A DNA stretch of 64,000 nt from Massilia sp. 9I (GCF_902506415.1 NZ_LR733275.1:1586448-1650447), one strand, 5' to 3'. Counted from the first letter of the stretch, positions 35,319 through 44,197 are shown. Program-made: numbers and translations. Notes: generated from the sequence alone by a model not told the origin.

Positions 35319-36317
35319 TCAGCAACTCATCGGCGTGGTCTTGCACTTCACAAGGCGCTGCTGTGCCGCGATGACATCGGCCTCGGCCTTTAGCTGGGCA
35401 GTTTTTTCGGTGTCGGTCGTATGCAGCGCATCGAAGGTAGACTGGGCCGCGTTGATAGCGGCGCCAGCGCCGCTCTCCTTCCCGTACTGAACCGAGGTCA
35501 ATGCGCCAGCTTCGTCGAACGCGGCGGCGAATACTTGCTTGCCAAACACGGCAGCGGAGGGGATCGGGATCATGTAGTCAGCGCCTTTTTGCCCGACAGG
35601 CACATAACCGCTCCAGATGGTGCTGACCTCGCATGCACCGACAGGCCCAATCGAAACCGCCGCCGGAACCATTGCGGGCTGCCGTGCCCCCAACATGGCA
35701 ACGCGCCCCCCGCTCCCGGCGGTGACGGGCGCGCTTGCTGTAGCAGCCTTGACACGGAAGCAAGCATCTCCGACCAGCTTCTTGAATTGGTTCGCGTAGC
35801 GGGCGCTTTGGGTATCCGCTGCAAACCGAACGTCGTCGAAATTATCGAAAGGCTGTTCCGCTATGTAAATCAGAGTGAGCGTCTGCTCGCCGAAGTGCTT
35901 TTTAAATTCCTGACATTTCTCGACGACTGAAGCATCGTAGCTCTGCTCAAGCGCCGCTGCTGCCAGCAGGGAAACGGCCGACTTGATGATGGGTTCTCCC
36001 TGACCAGTCGTTGTTGCATTGACCGACTTGAGGCGCCTGTCGGCATAAAATTCGAGCTTGATGTCGCTATTGGCGATCGTCCCATCGAGCTCCTTCAGGT
36101 CCAGCGACAGGAGCTTGCTCGTATCTGCTGAAAAAGTGGTTGTCACGGTCGGGGTGGTCGCGACGATGGGCAGGTTGTTTTTGTCGCAGCCAAGCGTCCG
36201 CACTAACCTTGCGCTTAAACTCGATTTCGCCGGGTAATAACTGATTTTTGCAATCGGTGTTTGTGAACAACCGCTGAGCACTACAAGGACTGCGGCCAGA
36301 TATATCAGACTTTTCAT
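35319..36317 (-). CDS. Lipoprotein, first gene of the protease cassette
   Basis: A 332-residue lipoprotein. The signal peptide ends in lipobox LSGC with Cys17 as lipidation site, and the residue after it (Ser) favours the outer membrane. The body is about 315 residues, mixed alpha/beta, with no motif I know. One region (VGPVGACEVSTIWSGYVPVGQKG) begins a beta-rich part, and the end is a Gln/Lys-rich helix (EKTAQLKAEADVIAAQQRL). Being the first gene and membrane-bound, it may anchor or inhibit the proteases encoded after it. This role is inference only. Confidence 0.8.
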   Translation of the reverse strand: MKSLIYLAAVLVVLSGCSQTPIAKISYYPAKSSLSARLVRTLGCDKNNLPIVATTPTVTTTFSADTSKLLSLDLKELDGTIANSDIKLEFYADRRLKSVNATTTGQGEPIIKSAVSLLAAAALEQSYDASVVEKCQEFKKHFGEQTLTLIYIAEQPFDNFDDVRFAADTQSARYANQFKKLVGDACFRVKAATASAPVTAGSGGRVAMLGARQPAMVPAAVSIGPVGACEVSTIWSGYVPVGQKGADYMIPIPSAAVFGKQVFAAAFDEAGALTSVQYGKESGAGAAINAAQSTFDALHTTDTEKTAQLKAEADVIAAQQRLVKCKTTPMSC

Positions 36318-36368
36318 CGAAAACGCCCCCGTTAGTTAAGTCAGCAGACCACTCTGCCGCCGCTTGTA

Positions 36369-36377
36369 AATATAGCA
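36369..36377 (-). promoter_or_regulatory. Extended -10 promoter of the protease cassette
   Basis: On the minus strand TGCTATATT (TGn followed by TATATT) lies about 50 bases before the lipoprotein ATG. The hexamer 17 bases upstream is T-rich (TGTTTT) and a poor -35, so an activator may be needed. The palindrome at 36409-36429 is about 10 bases beyond it. Confidence 0.5.
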
Positions 36378-36408
36378 TTGTAATTGTTGGTAAAACAGGT
36401 CTTGTTGT

Positions 36409-36429
36409 CGGATAAATAAAATTTATCCG
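36409..36429. promoter_or_regulatory. Perfect 9-3-9 palindrome, candidate operator
   Basis: CGGATAAAT-AAA-ATTTATCCG. It lies upstream of the cassette promoter and inside the divergent region shared with the patatin gene. AT-rich palindromes of this size usually bind dimeric regulators. No regulator gene is adjacent. Confidence 0.6.
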
Positions 36430-36658
36430 GCATATCGTTGCAAAAAATGCTATCTACTCTGACCATTGGCAGAGCGGCGCCTGCTCAGGGATATGCAGGC
36501 ATGGCGGGTGAGACAGCATGTGCGGGCCCCTATGCAGAGTCGATGCTTTTAATATAAGCAAGACTACGAGACTTAGATAACTTCGCACTCTTGATCCATT
36601 CGGTAGCGTCTGCGTGCCTGGCGTGCTGAACTGGACTCAGTCTTCAGCAGGAGTGCCC

Positions 36659-39600
36659 GTGCCTACCTTCGATCCTTCCAGCCTGGCGCCGGCGCAAATC
36701 GCCGATCTGCGCCGCAAACTGGAGGCGGCCGGTTGCCGTCCGCCGGCGCATGCGTGCACGCTGGGCGAGCTGTCGGAGGCGGTCGTGGAATTCCGCCGGC
36801 GCCAGGGCATCGCCGGCCGCGGCGTGCTCGATGCCATCACCCTGCAGCGCCTGAACGAAGTCAGCGGCGCCACCTTCCAGGACGTCTTCCGCGACGAACT
36901 CGACCTGCTGCGCCCCGATCCCGATTCCGCTCCCGATACCGAGCTGCCGGCGCGCGCTCACAAGGCCGGGATGGTGGGGCTGGCCCTGTCCGGCGGCGGC
37001 GTGCGCAGCGCCACCTTCGGGCTCGGCGTGCTGCAGGCGATGGCGGAACACGGCATGCTGCGCCATCTCGACTACCTGTCGACCGTCTCCGGCGGCGGCT
37101 TCATCGGCGGCTGGCTGTCCAAGTGCATCCACGAACAGGGCGGCGACGTGCGCCGGGTCGAAGCCATGCTCGCCCAAAGGGTGGCAAACGAGAGCGGCAG
37201 CACGGAAGCGCCGGAGATCCGCTTCCTGCGCCTGTATACCAATTACCTGTCGCCGCGCGGCGGCATGTTCAGCGCCGACACCTGGACCCTGATCGGCACC
37301 TACGTCCGCAACACGGGCCTGAACCTGACCATGCTGGTGGCCTGGCTGTGCGCCCTGCTCCTGCTGCCGCGCGCCGCCGTCTGGGCTGTTCACCGCATCG
37401 TCGATCCCGGCGGTCCCTGGGCCGTGTATGCCGACCTGGCCTGGATGGCCGGCGTGCTGCTGTTCCTGTTCGCGGTGTTCTGCATTGCCCTGTCCATTTC
37501 CAGCAAGCCGTCCGGCTCGCGCGGGCAGCGCCGCTTCCCGCTGTCGCAGGGCGCGGTGCTCTGGTGGATCAACCTGCCGCTGCTGCTGGCGGGTTTACTG
37601 GGCAGCGTGGGCCTGTGGCGCCATGGCGGCGAGCTGCCGTTCTGGGAACTGGGCACGCTGCCGGTCCAGCTGCAGGGGCGCGCGTACTGGCTGCTGGCGC
37701 CGGGCTTCGTCTACTTCGTGGTGTGGGCCTGCGGCTGGTACGTGGCGCACGACCGCACCAGCGTCTACCGGCGCGTCGGCTACACCTTGTGCACGGCGGC
37801 CTTCGTGGCCGTGATGGCGGTGCTGTGCGCCGCCGCGCGCGCCTTCGCACCCGAGATGATGCTGCACCTGGTGGAGCCGGCTACCTACGAACACGTGGTC
37901 AACGGCCTGCTGGCCCTGTGCGCGGTGCTGGTGCTGCTGGCCATCGCCCTCGGCGTGCTGCAGCGCCTGCAGCCGCGCCCACCGTCGGCCGACCTGACGA
38001 GCCCCGAGCTGGTCGAAGGCATCGCGCACCTGCTGTGCGCCATCGGTGCGCTCACGATCGGCACGGTGCTGCTGCTGGGCGGCTTGTCGCTGCTGCCCGA
38101 GCCCAGCAAGCATCCGGTGCTGAACAACGCGATCGCCCTCACCAGCTTTGGCATGCCGCTGATGATGGCGCTGTTCGCCGGCACCATGACCCTGATGATC
38201 GGCCTGATCGGCCGCATGTACAGCGACGCCAGCCGCGAATGGTGGAGCCGCCAGGGCGCCTGGGCCTGGATCTTCGCGCTGTCCTGGGTGACGATGTTCG
38301 GCGTCGCCTTCTTCCTGGCGCCGCTGCTGCACTGGGCCTGGCTGACCTACAACCCGTGGTCGCACATCACCACCGCCCTCGGCTGGCTGGCCATGACCTG
38401 GTTCGGCCTGAAGGCCGGCAGCAGCAGCAAGACGGGCACCAGCATCACCGGCATCCACGCGAGCGACTCGCGCCTCGACCTGCTGGCGCGCCTCGCGCCC
38501 TACGTGTTCACGGCCGGCGTGTTCGCGCTCCTGAGCGCGCTGGTGCAGGCCACCGTCGCGCCGCCGCTGGTGGCCTGCCCGCAGCCGGTCACCTTCACCT
38601 GCGTCTACGGCGCCCACGCCAGGGCCACCCTCGGCACCAGCGGCAGCCATCTGGCCGGGGCCTTCGCCTTCTTCCTGGGCGCCGCCGTGCTGCTCGGCTG
38701 GCGCGTGGACATCAACAAGTTTTCGCTCTACATGCTGTACCGGAACCGACTGGTGCGCGCCTACTTCGGCGCCAGCAGCCGTGCACGCAAGCCTCACCCC
38801 TTCACCGGCTTCGATCCAGGCGACGACCCGCTGCTGGCGGAACTGAAGCAGCAGCGCCCCTGCCACATCATCAACACCTCGCTCAACCTGGTCGGCGGCG
38901 AGGAACTGGCCTGGCGCACCCGCAAGGCGGCCTCGTTCACCTTCACGCCGCGCTACTGCGGCTTCGAGCTGCCGCCCGGCTCGACCGGCAGCACGGCAGC
39001 CGGCGCGGCCGGGGCGGACGCCGCGCGCGGCTGCTACCGGCCCACCGACGCCTACGGCTCGCGCTCGGGCGCCGGGGCCGACGACGATGCCGGCGTGCGG
39101 CTCGGGATGGCGATCGCGGTCTCGGGTGCGGCGGCCAGCCCCAACATGGGCGCGCACTCCTCGCCGCCGCTGAACTTCCTGATGACGATGTTTAACGTGC
39201 GCCTGGGGCGCTGGTGCCCCAACCCGCGCAAGGACGCCTGGCAGCAGTCCTCGCCGCCGGTCGGGCTGTTCAGCCTCCTGGCCGAGCTGTTCGGCCTGAC
39301 CAATGCCGACGCCAGCTACGTCTACCTGTCGGACGGCGGACATTTCGATAATCTTGGAATCTACGAGCTGGTGCGGCGGCGCTGCCGCCTGATCATCGCG
39401 GTGGACGGGGCCAGCGACGGCCGCCTGTCCTTCGAAGACCTGGGCAACGCGATCCGCAAGTGCGGCACCGACCTGCACGTGCGCATCGACCTGGATGTCT
39501 CGAAGATGGCGCAGCGCGGCGGCGAAGGCCTGTGCGGCGCCAGCTGCGCGGTCGGCACGCTGCGCTACAGCCAGGTCGACCAGGGCGGCGTCGACGGCAC

Positions 39601-39913
39601 CCTGCTGTACGTGAAGCCGGCCATCGTCGGCCGCGAGAACGCCGACCTGCTCAACTACCGCAAGGTGCACCCGGCCTATCCGCACGAAAGCTCGGTCGAC
39701 CAGTGGTTCGACGAGACCCAGTTCGAGAGTTACCGGGCGCTGGGCCAGTACATCGGCGAGTGCGCGCTGGGCGGCGCCATGGACGCCGCGCGCAGCCGCG
39801 ACGGCGGACTGGATGTGGACACCCTGTGCGCGGAGCTGCGCCGGCGCCACGGAGAAGATGAGGGCGCGCAGGCGCCTGCGCCCTGCACTGACGTGCGCGG
39901 CCAGTGCCGCTAG
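36659..39913 (+). CDS. Membrane-embedded patatin-like phospholipase with peptidoglycan-binding-like N-terminus
   Basis: A 1,084-residue protein. Residues 25-65 (ELSEAVVEFRRRQGI, GVLDAITLQRLN) match the PG_binding_1 helix pattern. The patatin core opens at about 105 with the oxyanion loop LSGGGVRSATFG and nucleophile Ser in STVSGGGFIGG. It is interrupted by at least nine hydrophobic helices (about 220-680). The catalytic Asp is in SDGGHFDNLG near 895, followed by LIIAVDG. Patatins hydrolyse acyl chains of phospholipids, and this TM-split form places the catalytic parts at the membrane face. I chose the GTG at 36659, five bases after AGGAG; an in-frame GTG 45 bases upstream lacks a site. Divergent from the protease cassette. 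Confidence 0.88.
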   Translation: MPTFDPSSLAPAQIADLRRKLEAAGCRPPAHACTLGELSEAVVEFRRRQGIAGRGVLDAITLQRLNEVSGATFQDVFRDELDLLRPDPDSAPDTELPARAHKAGMVGLALSGGGVRSATFGLGVLQAMAEHGMLRHLDYLSTVSGGGFIGGWLSKCIHEQGGDVRRVEAMLAQRVANESGSTEAPEIRFLRLYTNYLSPRGGMFSADTWTLIGTYVRNTGLNLTMLVAWLCALLLLPRAAVWAVHRIVDPGGPWAVYADLAWMAGVLLFLFAVFCIALSISSKPSGSRGQRRFPLSQGAVLWWINLPLLLAGLLGSVGLWRHGGELPFWELGTLPVQLQGRAYWLLAPGFVYFVVWACGWYVAHDRTSVYRRVGYTLCTAAFVAVMAVLCAAARAFAPEMMLHLVEPATYEHVVNGLLALCAVLVLLAIALGVLQRLQPRPPSADLTSPELVEGIAHLLCAIGALTIGTVLLLGGLSLLPEPSKHPVLNNAIALTSFGMPLMMALFAGTMTLMIGLIGRMYSDASREWWSRQGAWAWIFALSWVTMFGVAFFLAPLLHWAWLTYNPWSHITTALGWLAMTWFGLKAGSSSKTGTSITGIHASDSRLDLLARLAPYVFTAGVFALLSALVQATVAPPLVACPQPVTFTCVYGAHARATLGTSGSHLAGAFAFFLGAAVLLGWRVDINKFSLYMLYRNRLVRAYFGASSRARKPHPFTGFDPGDDPLLAELKQQRPCHIINTSLNLVGGEELAWRTRKAASFTFTPRYCGFELPPGSTGSTAAGAAGADAARGCYRPTDAYGSRSGAGADDDAGVRLGMAIAVSGAAASPNMGAHSSPPLNFLMTMFNVRLGRWCPNPRKDAWQQSSPPVGLFSLLAELFGLTNADASYVYLSDGGHFDNLGIYELVRRRCRLIIAVDGASDGRLSFEDLGNAIRKCGTDLHVRIDLDVSKMAQRGGEGLCGASCAVGTLRYSQVDQGGVDGTLLYVKPAIVGRENADLLNYRKVHPAYPHESSVDQWFDETQFESYRALGQYIGECALGGAMDAARSRDGGLDVDTLCAELRRRHGEDEGAQAPAPCTDVRGQCR

Positions 39914-40785
39914 GCGGCGACGCCGGCGATCGCCTCCAGCTCGGCCAGCGCCACCGTATCCAAGCGCAGCGCGCCCGCCTTCAGGTTCTCACGCAGGTGC
40001 GCGACCGACGAGGTCCCGGGGATCAGCAGGATGTTCGGCGAACGCTGCAGCAACCATGCGATGGCCACCTGCATCGGCGTTGCTTCCAGCCGCTGCGCCA
40101 CCCGGGACAGGGCGTCCGATTGCAGCGGGCTGAAGCCGCCCAGCGGGAAGAAGGGCACGTAGGCGATCCCCTTTCCCGCCAGCGCATCGATCATGGCGTC
40201 ATCGTTCCGGTGCACCAGGTTGTACATGTTTTGCACGCAGGCGATCGGCACGATGCGCTGCGCCTCCTCGACCTGCGCCATCGTTACGTTGCTCAGCCCG
40301 ATGTGGCGGACCAGTCCACGCTCGCGCAGGCGGGCCAGCGCGGCGAGCGGCGCTTCGATCGACCCTTCGGCGGGCCCGTGCACGTCGAGCATGCTGCGAA
40401 AGTTCACGACCTCGAGCTGTTCGAGACCTAGGTTGCGCAGGTTGTCGTGCACCGCCTGTTCCAGTTCCTGGTTTGAAGCCGCGAGCAGCCAGCCGCCCTT
40501 GTCGTCGCGGCGCGCACCGATCTTGGTCACGATGGTGAGCGCCTCCGGATAGGGGTGGAGCGCTTCGCGGATCAGGCGGTTGGTGACGTGCGGGCCGTAG
40601 AAATCCGACGTGTCGATGTGATCGACGCCGAGTGCCAGCGCTTCGCGCAGCACGGCCCTGGCGGCATCGAGGTCTTTCGGCGGGCCGAACACGCCCGGTC
40701 CGGCCAGCTGCATGGCGCCGTAGCCGAGGCGGCGCACCTGGCGGCCGCCGAGAGGATAGGTGCCGCTGTTGTCGTGGTGGGACAT
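39910..40785 (-). CDS. Aldo/keto reductase, YdbC-like
   Basis: A 291-residue TIM-barrel NADPH oxidoreductase. Visible landmarks are RLGYGAMQLAG, active-site Asp and Tyr in HIDTSDFYGPH, Lys in IVTKIGAR, and the C-terminal cofactor segment LIPGTSSVAHLRENL. The strand that usually ends in the catalytic His reads EVVNFRSM, as in YdbC-type members, so its mechanism may differ from classical reductases. Start ATG 40785 has AGGAGA upstream. The stop overlaps the patatin stop by four bases (convergent). The divergent LysR gene probably regulates it. Confidence 0.92.
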   Translation of the reverse strand: MSHHDNSGTYPLGGRQVRRLGYGAMQLAGPGVFGPPKDLDAARAVLREALALGVDHIDTSDFYGPHVTNRLIREALHPYPEALTIVTKIGARRDDKGGWLLAASNQELEQAVHDNLRNLGLEQLEVVNFRSMLDVHGPAEGSIEAPLAALARLRERGLVRHIGLSNVTMAQVEEAQRIVPIACVQNMYNLVHRNDDAMIDALAGKGIAYVPFFPLGGFSPLQSDALSRVAQRLEATPMQVAIAWLLQRSPNILLIPGTSSVAHLRENLKAGALRLDTVALAELEAIAGVAA

Positions 40786-40885
40786 GTCGTTTCTCCTGGT
40801 TGATGGACAGTTCGGACACAGTAATCGCGACTGCGCTGTCGGACAATCCGGTATAGTCTGGATGGGCTGTACGGAAAAACGAACA

Positions 40886-41785
40886 ATGAAAATCGACCTG
40901 GGAGATCTTTCCGCTTTTGTGGCGGTGGCGCGCGCCGGCGGCTTTCGCGATGCGGCGCGCCTGAACGACAGCAGCGCCTCCGGCCTCAGCGACGCGGTCC
41001 GGCGCCTGGAAGCGCGCCTCGGCGTGCGCCTGCTCCACCGCACCACGCGCAGCGTGGTGCCGACCGAGGCCGGGCGCAGCCTGCTGGCCCGGCTCGATCC
41101 GGTGTTCAGCGAAGTGGAGAGCGCGCTCGACGTCGTCAACGGTTTTCGCGACCGCCCGGCGGGCACGCTGCGTATCAACGTGCCGGTCAGCGCCGCGCGC
41201 CTGGTGCTGCCGGCGATCCTGCCCCGCTTCCTGGCGGCCTATCCGGAGATCCAGGTGGAGGTCGTCACCGAGGAGAGTTTCGTCGACGTAATCGCCGCCG
41301 GTTGCGACGCGGGCATCCGCTACGAGGAGCGGCTCGAACAGGACATGGTGGCGGTGCCGATCGGTCCCCGCAGCCAGCGCTTCGCGGCCGCCGCCTCGCC
41401 TGCCTACCTGGACCGGCACGGAAGACCGGTGCATCCGCGCGAGCTGCTGCAGCACGCCTGCATGCGTGCGCGCTTTCCCAGCGGCGCGCGGATCGACTGG
41501 CAATTCCAGCAGGGTGACGAGATGGTGACGATCGAACCGCGTGGCCCGCTGCTGGTGCAGGTCGGCGGCGCGGTCGACCTGATGGTCGACGTGGCGCGCG
41601 CCGGCGCCGGCATCGTGTATCTGTTCGAGGACTGGCTGCGCCCTTGCATGGAGCGTGGTGAGCTGGAGCCGGTACTGGAACCATGGTGGCCCAGATTTTC
41701 GGGCCCCTACCTGTACTACCCGGGACGCCGGCTGTTGCCGGCGCCGCTGCGCGCCTTCGTGGACTTCATTCGCAGCGAAGCGTGA
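40886..41785 (+). CDS. LysR-family transcriptional regulator
   Basis: A 299-residue regulator. Helix-turn-helix at about 5-62 (DLSAFVAVARAGGFRDAARL, then SASGLSDAVRRLEARLG). The effector domain begins GTLRINVPVSAARLVLPAIL, typical of the AaeR/DsdC-like 'LRINVP' subgroup. It is divergent from an aldo/keto reductase across 100 bases in which TCGGACA occurs twice about 25 bases apart. That spacing could be a LysR recognition repeat. Stops of this gene and the next (minus strand) abut within a 6-3-6 hairpin. Confidence 0.92.
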   Translation: MKIDLGDLSAFVAVARAGGFRDAARLNDSSASGLSDAVRRLEARLGVRLLHRTTRSVVPTEAGRSLLARLDPVFSEVESALDVVNGFRDRPAGTLRINVPVSAARLVLPAILPRFLAAYPEIQVEVVTEESFVDVIAAGCDAGIRYEERLEQDMVAVPIGPRSQRFAAAASPAYLDRHGRPVHPRELLQHACMRARFPSGARIDWQFQQGDEMVTIEPRGPLLVQVGGAVDLMVDVARAGAGIVYLFEDWLRPCMERGELEPVLEPWWPRFSGPYLYYPGRRLLPAPLRAFVDFIRSEA

Positions 41786-41791
41786 CGCTTC
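41777..41791. terminator. Short hairpin over convergent stop codons
   Basis: GAAGCG-TGA-CGCTTC spans the LysR stop codon and touches the receiver-TPR stop. There is no T-tract on either side, so any termination function is weak. Confidence 0.3.
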
Positions 41792-43499
41792 AGGCGGCGG
41801 CCGGTTCGGCGTCCGCGTCCTTGGCCGGCTCCTCCGCCGGCGCCTCCGGCTTCGGCACCAGCAGCATCAGCTGCTCCATCAGCTGCGCGAAGCGCTGCTG
41901 CCCCGGCTGGACGCGGTCGACGTGGGCCAGCACGCTCTGTGCCTCTTCCATCCGCTGCTCGTTATAGCCGCGCTGCTGCATGTAGGAGATCAGGATCTGC
42001 GCGGAGTTAAACAGGATGCGCACGTTGTGCGGCAGCGCCGCGCGTGCGTTGCGCATCCACTCCACGGCTTCGGCCAGCTTGTTGGTCTTCCACAGCAGCA
42101 CGCCCTGGTTCATCAGGTCGATCGCTTCCTTGCGCGCGCCGCGGATCAGCTTTTCGCCTTCCTCGCCCATGCGCGCCTTCTCGAAGATCTGCTGCACCTC
42201 GTCCTGCAGCAGCGTGTTGTCGTGGTTATTGCGGATCACGTAGCACAGCAGGTCGACCGGCGCTTCCTTGACGCCCACCGCGAACAGCAGGGTCGCCATC
42301 TCCAGGCAGGTGGCCACGTCCGGGCGCTCCGGTGTCGCCTGCAGCAGCGCTTCCAGTTCGTCGCCGGCCTTGCGCGCGCGGCGGTAGTCGCCGCTCTCGT
42401 GGTACACCAGGCCCTCGGTGATCTTGGTGCGCAGCTCGATGTCCGGGTGCTCGGCGCCGAATTCTCGCTGGGCCGCGATCAGGAGCTGCAGCGCTTCCTT
42501 CGGGTCGTTCTTCAGGCCGCACGCGCGCGCCAGGCCCAGGTAGGCGTCCGGCGTCTTGCGGATCGAGTACTCGCCGATCGCGATGCACTTGCGGAAGGCC
42601 TTTTCCGCCATGCCGACGTTCCCCAGCTTCAGGCAAGCCTGGCCCAGGTTGCGCTGGCGCGGCACCGAGTTCGGCGACAGCTTGGCGGCGCGCTCCAGGA
42701 TGCCGAGCGCTTCCTCGTGCTTGCCCATGTTCTTGTAGCTCAGGGCCAGCTGGTCGTAGGCGTCGATGTAGTAGCGGTTCTCGGCGATCACGGTCTGGAA
42801 CATCTGGCGCGCCTGTTCGTATTCGCCGTCGGCCATGCGGATCTTGGCCAGGCCCGAACGCGCCCACTGGTACTCGCGCTGCGCCAGCACGCGCTCGTAG
42901 GTCTCGCGCGCCTTGCCCGGCTCGCCGCTTTTCTCCATCAGGCGCGCCTTCATGCGCAGCAGGTCGATCTCGTGCGCCTTGTTCACCCCGATCTGCTCGT
43001 CGCACAGGCGCGCGGCGCGCAGGTAGTCCTTCTCGGCATAGGCCTGGTCGATCAGGCTGAACACCTGCTTCTTGCGCCAGACCCGGTTCAGGCGGCTCAG
43101 GAGCACGCCTTCCGTGATCGGCTTGACCAGGTAGGCGTCCGGCTGGTGCTCGGCCGCGCCCATCACCGACTCGACGCTCTTCTCGGCCGACACCATCAGG
43201 AACACGCTCGAGGGCAGCAGCAGGTTGCGCATGCGCGCTTCTTCCAGCACCTGCTGGCCGTTCTTGCCTTCGCCCAGGTTGAAGTCGCACAGCACCACGT
43301 CGTAGCGGGTCTTGTTCAGCAGGCCCATGGCCTCGCCGCCGCTGGAGGCCTGGTCGATGTTGCGCGCGCCCAGGCTGCGCAGGGCTTCGCGCAGCAGCTG
43401 GCGTATGCCGACGAAGTCGTCGACCACGAGGTAGGTCTTGGACGCCCAGTCGACCTGCTCGCTGGCCTGGGGCGCCATGGCGTTGACGAGGGCGTTCAT
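41790..43499 (-). CDS. Receiver-TPR response regulator
   Basis: A 569-residue protein. The receiver domain (about 22-140) has acidic pair Asp27-Asp28, phospho-acceptor Asp72 in LCDFNLGEG, and Lys in AYLVKPI. It is followed by about eight TPR-like helix pairs (AKIRMADGEYEQARQMFQTV, QLALSYKNMGKHEEALGIL and others) and an acidic Ala/Pro/Glu tail. It has no DNA-binding or enzymatic output domain, so phosphorylation probably switches protein-protein interactions. Its ATG overlaps the kinase gene stop by four bases, making the kinase the likely partner. Confidence 0.9.
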   Translation of the reverse strand: MNALVNAMAPQASEQVDWASKTYLVVDDFVGIRQLLREALRSLGARNIDQASSGGEAMGLLNKTRYDVVLCDFNLGEGKNGQQVLEEARMRNLLLPSSVFLMVSAEKSVESVMGAAEHQPDAYLVKPITEGVLLSRLNRVWRKKQVFSLIDQAYAEKDYLRAARLCDEQIGVNKAHEIDLLRMKARLMEKSGEPGKARETYERVLAQREYQWARSGLAKIRMADGEYEQARQMFQTVIAENRYYIDAYDQLALSYKNMGKHEEALGILERAAKLSPNSVPRQRNLGQACLKLGNVGMAEKAFRKCIAIGEYSIRKTPDAYLGLARACGLKNDPKEALQLLIAAQREFGAEHPDIELRTKITEGLVYHESGDYRRARKAGDELEALLQATPERPDVATCLEMATLLFAVGVKEAPVDLLCYVIRNNHDNTLLQDEVQQIFEKARMGEEGEKLIRGARKEAIDLMNQGVLLWKTNKLAEAVEWMRNARAALPHNVRILFNSAQILISYMQQRGYNEQRMEEAQSVLAHVDRVQPGQQRFAQLMEQLMLLVPKPEAPAEEPAKDADAEPAAA

Positions 43500-44197
43500 G
43501 GCAGCGTCAGGATGAAGCAGCCGCCGCCCAGCCGCCCGCCGTTTTCCAGGCGCACGGCGCCGCTGCGCTCGCGGTGGCGGTGCATGCGCGCGACCTCGCG
43601 CGAGAAATGCAGGCCCAGGCCTGCGCTGTTGGTCAGGAAGTTGACGCCGCTCGCCAGGCCGTCCATCGCCGCGCTGCCCGCCGCAAGGAGGCTCGCCGGG
43701 TAGCCGGCGCCGTTGTCCTCGACGCGGATCTCCAGCCAGCCTTCGCGTTCGCGCGCGCACAAGAGGATGCGGTCGCGCGTGTAGTGCACCGCATTGTTGA
43801 CCGCGTGCGAGACCACGCCGACGATCAGGTCTTCGTCGAAGTGCCACACCAGCTCCGGATCGATGTCGAGGTCGAGCGCAATGCCGCGCGATTCCAGCAG
43901 CACCCGCCCCAGCGCCACCACCTGCTCGGCCAGCTGGCCGACTTCGAGCGGCTGGACGTCGAACGGATATTCAAGCGTGCCCACGCGCTTGTACAACGCC
44001 AGCAGCTGCATCAGGTTGTCGTTCAGGCGGCGCGTCTGGTACAGCATCTGCGCCATCTGCGGATAGGCCTTCTCGGTCTCGGGCGAGGCGTCGACGAGCA
44101 GGCGCTCGAGCGTGCCGGACAGGACGCTGATCGAATTCTTCATGTCGTGCGCAGTCGACGCGAGGAACATGGACAGTTGCGAGTGTGGGTCTTCCAT
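43496..44197 (-). CDS. Small soluble histidine kinase
   Basis: A 233-residue kinase with no sensor or membrane domain. H-box STAHDMKNSISVL has His17. N-box is SHAVNNAVHYT, G1 VEDNGAGYP, and G2 NSAGLGLHFS. The short N-terminus means its input must come from a partner, perhaps the TPR region of the receiver protein whose gene it overlaps. A perfect TATAAT lies 44 bases upstream of the ATG (44241-44246, minus strand). Confidence 0.9.
   Translation of the reverse strand: MEDPHSQLSMFLASTAHDMKNSISVLSGTLERLLVDASPETEKAYPQMAQMLYQTRRLNDNLMQLLALYKRVGTLEYPFDVQPLEVGQLAEQVVALGRVLLESRGIALDLDIDPELVWHFDEDLIVGVVSHAVNNAVHYTRDRILLCAREREGWLEIRVEDNGAGYPASLLAAGSAAMDGLASGVNFLTNSAGLGLHFSREVARMHRHRERSGAVRLENGGRLGGGCFILTLP

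Larger units (their letters stand above)
36318..36658. other. 341-bp AT-rich divergent intergenic region
   Basis: Separates the protease cassette (leftward) from the patatin gene (rightward). It contains an extended -10 element for the cassette, a perfect 9-3-9 palindrome, and a purine-poor AT-rich patch near 36545-36560 (TTTTAATATAAGC). No open frame with a ribosome-binding site is visible. Base composition is clearly more AT-rich than the flanking genes. Confidence 0.7.

Noticed and set aside
37595..39850. A 750-codon open frame antisense to the patatin gene
   Set aside because: No motif, Gln/Arg/His-rich shadow of the real gene; no ribosome-binding site at its start.
29395..39913. Gasdermin or CRISPR type III-E association for the CHAT/caspase genes
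   Set aside because: No gasdermin-like, Cas or reverse-transcriptase-type gene is present, and the proteases carry export signals.
41655..43703. A 680-codon plus-strand open frame over the receiver-TPR gene
   Set aside because: Shadow frame opposite a gene with intact receiver and TPR motifs.
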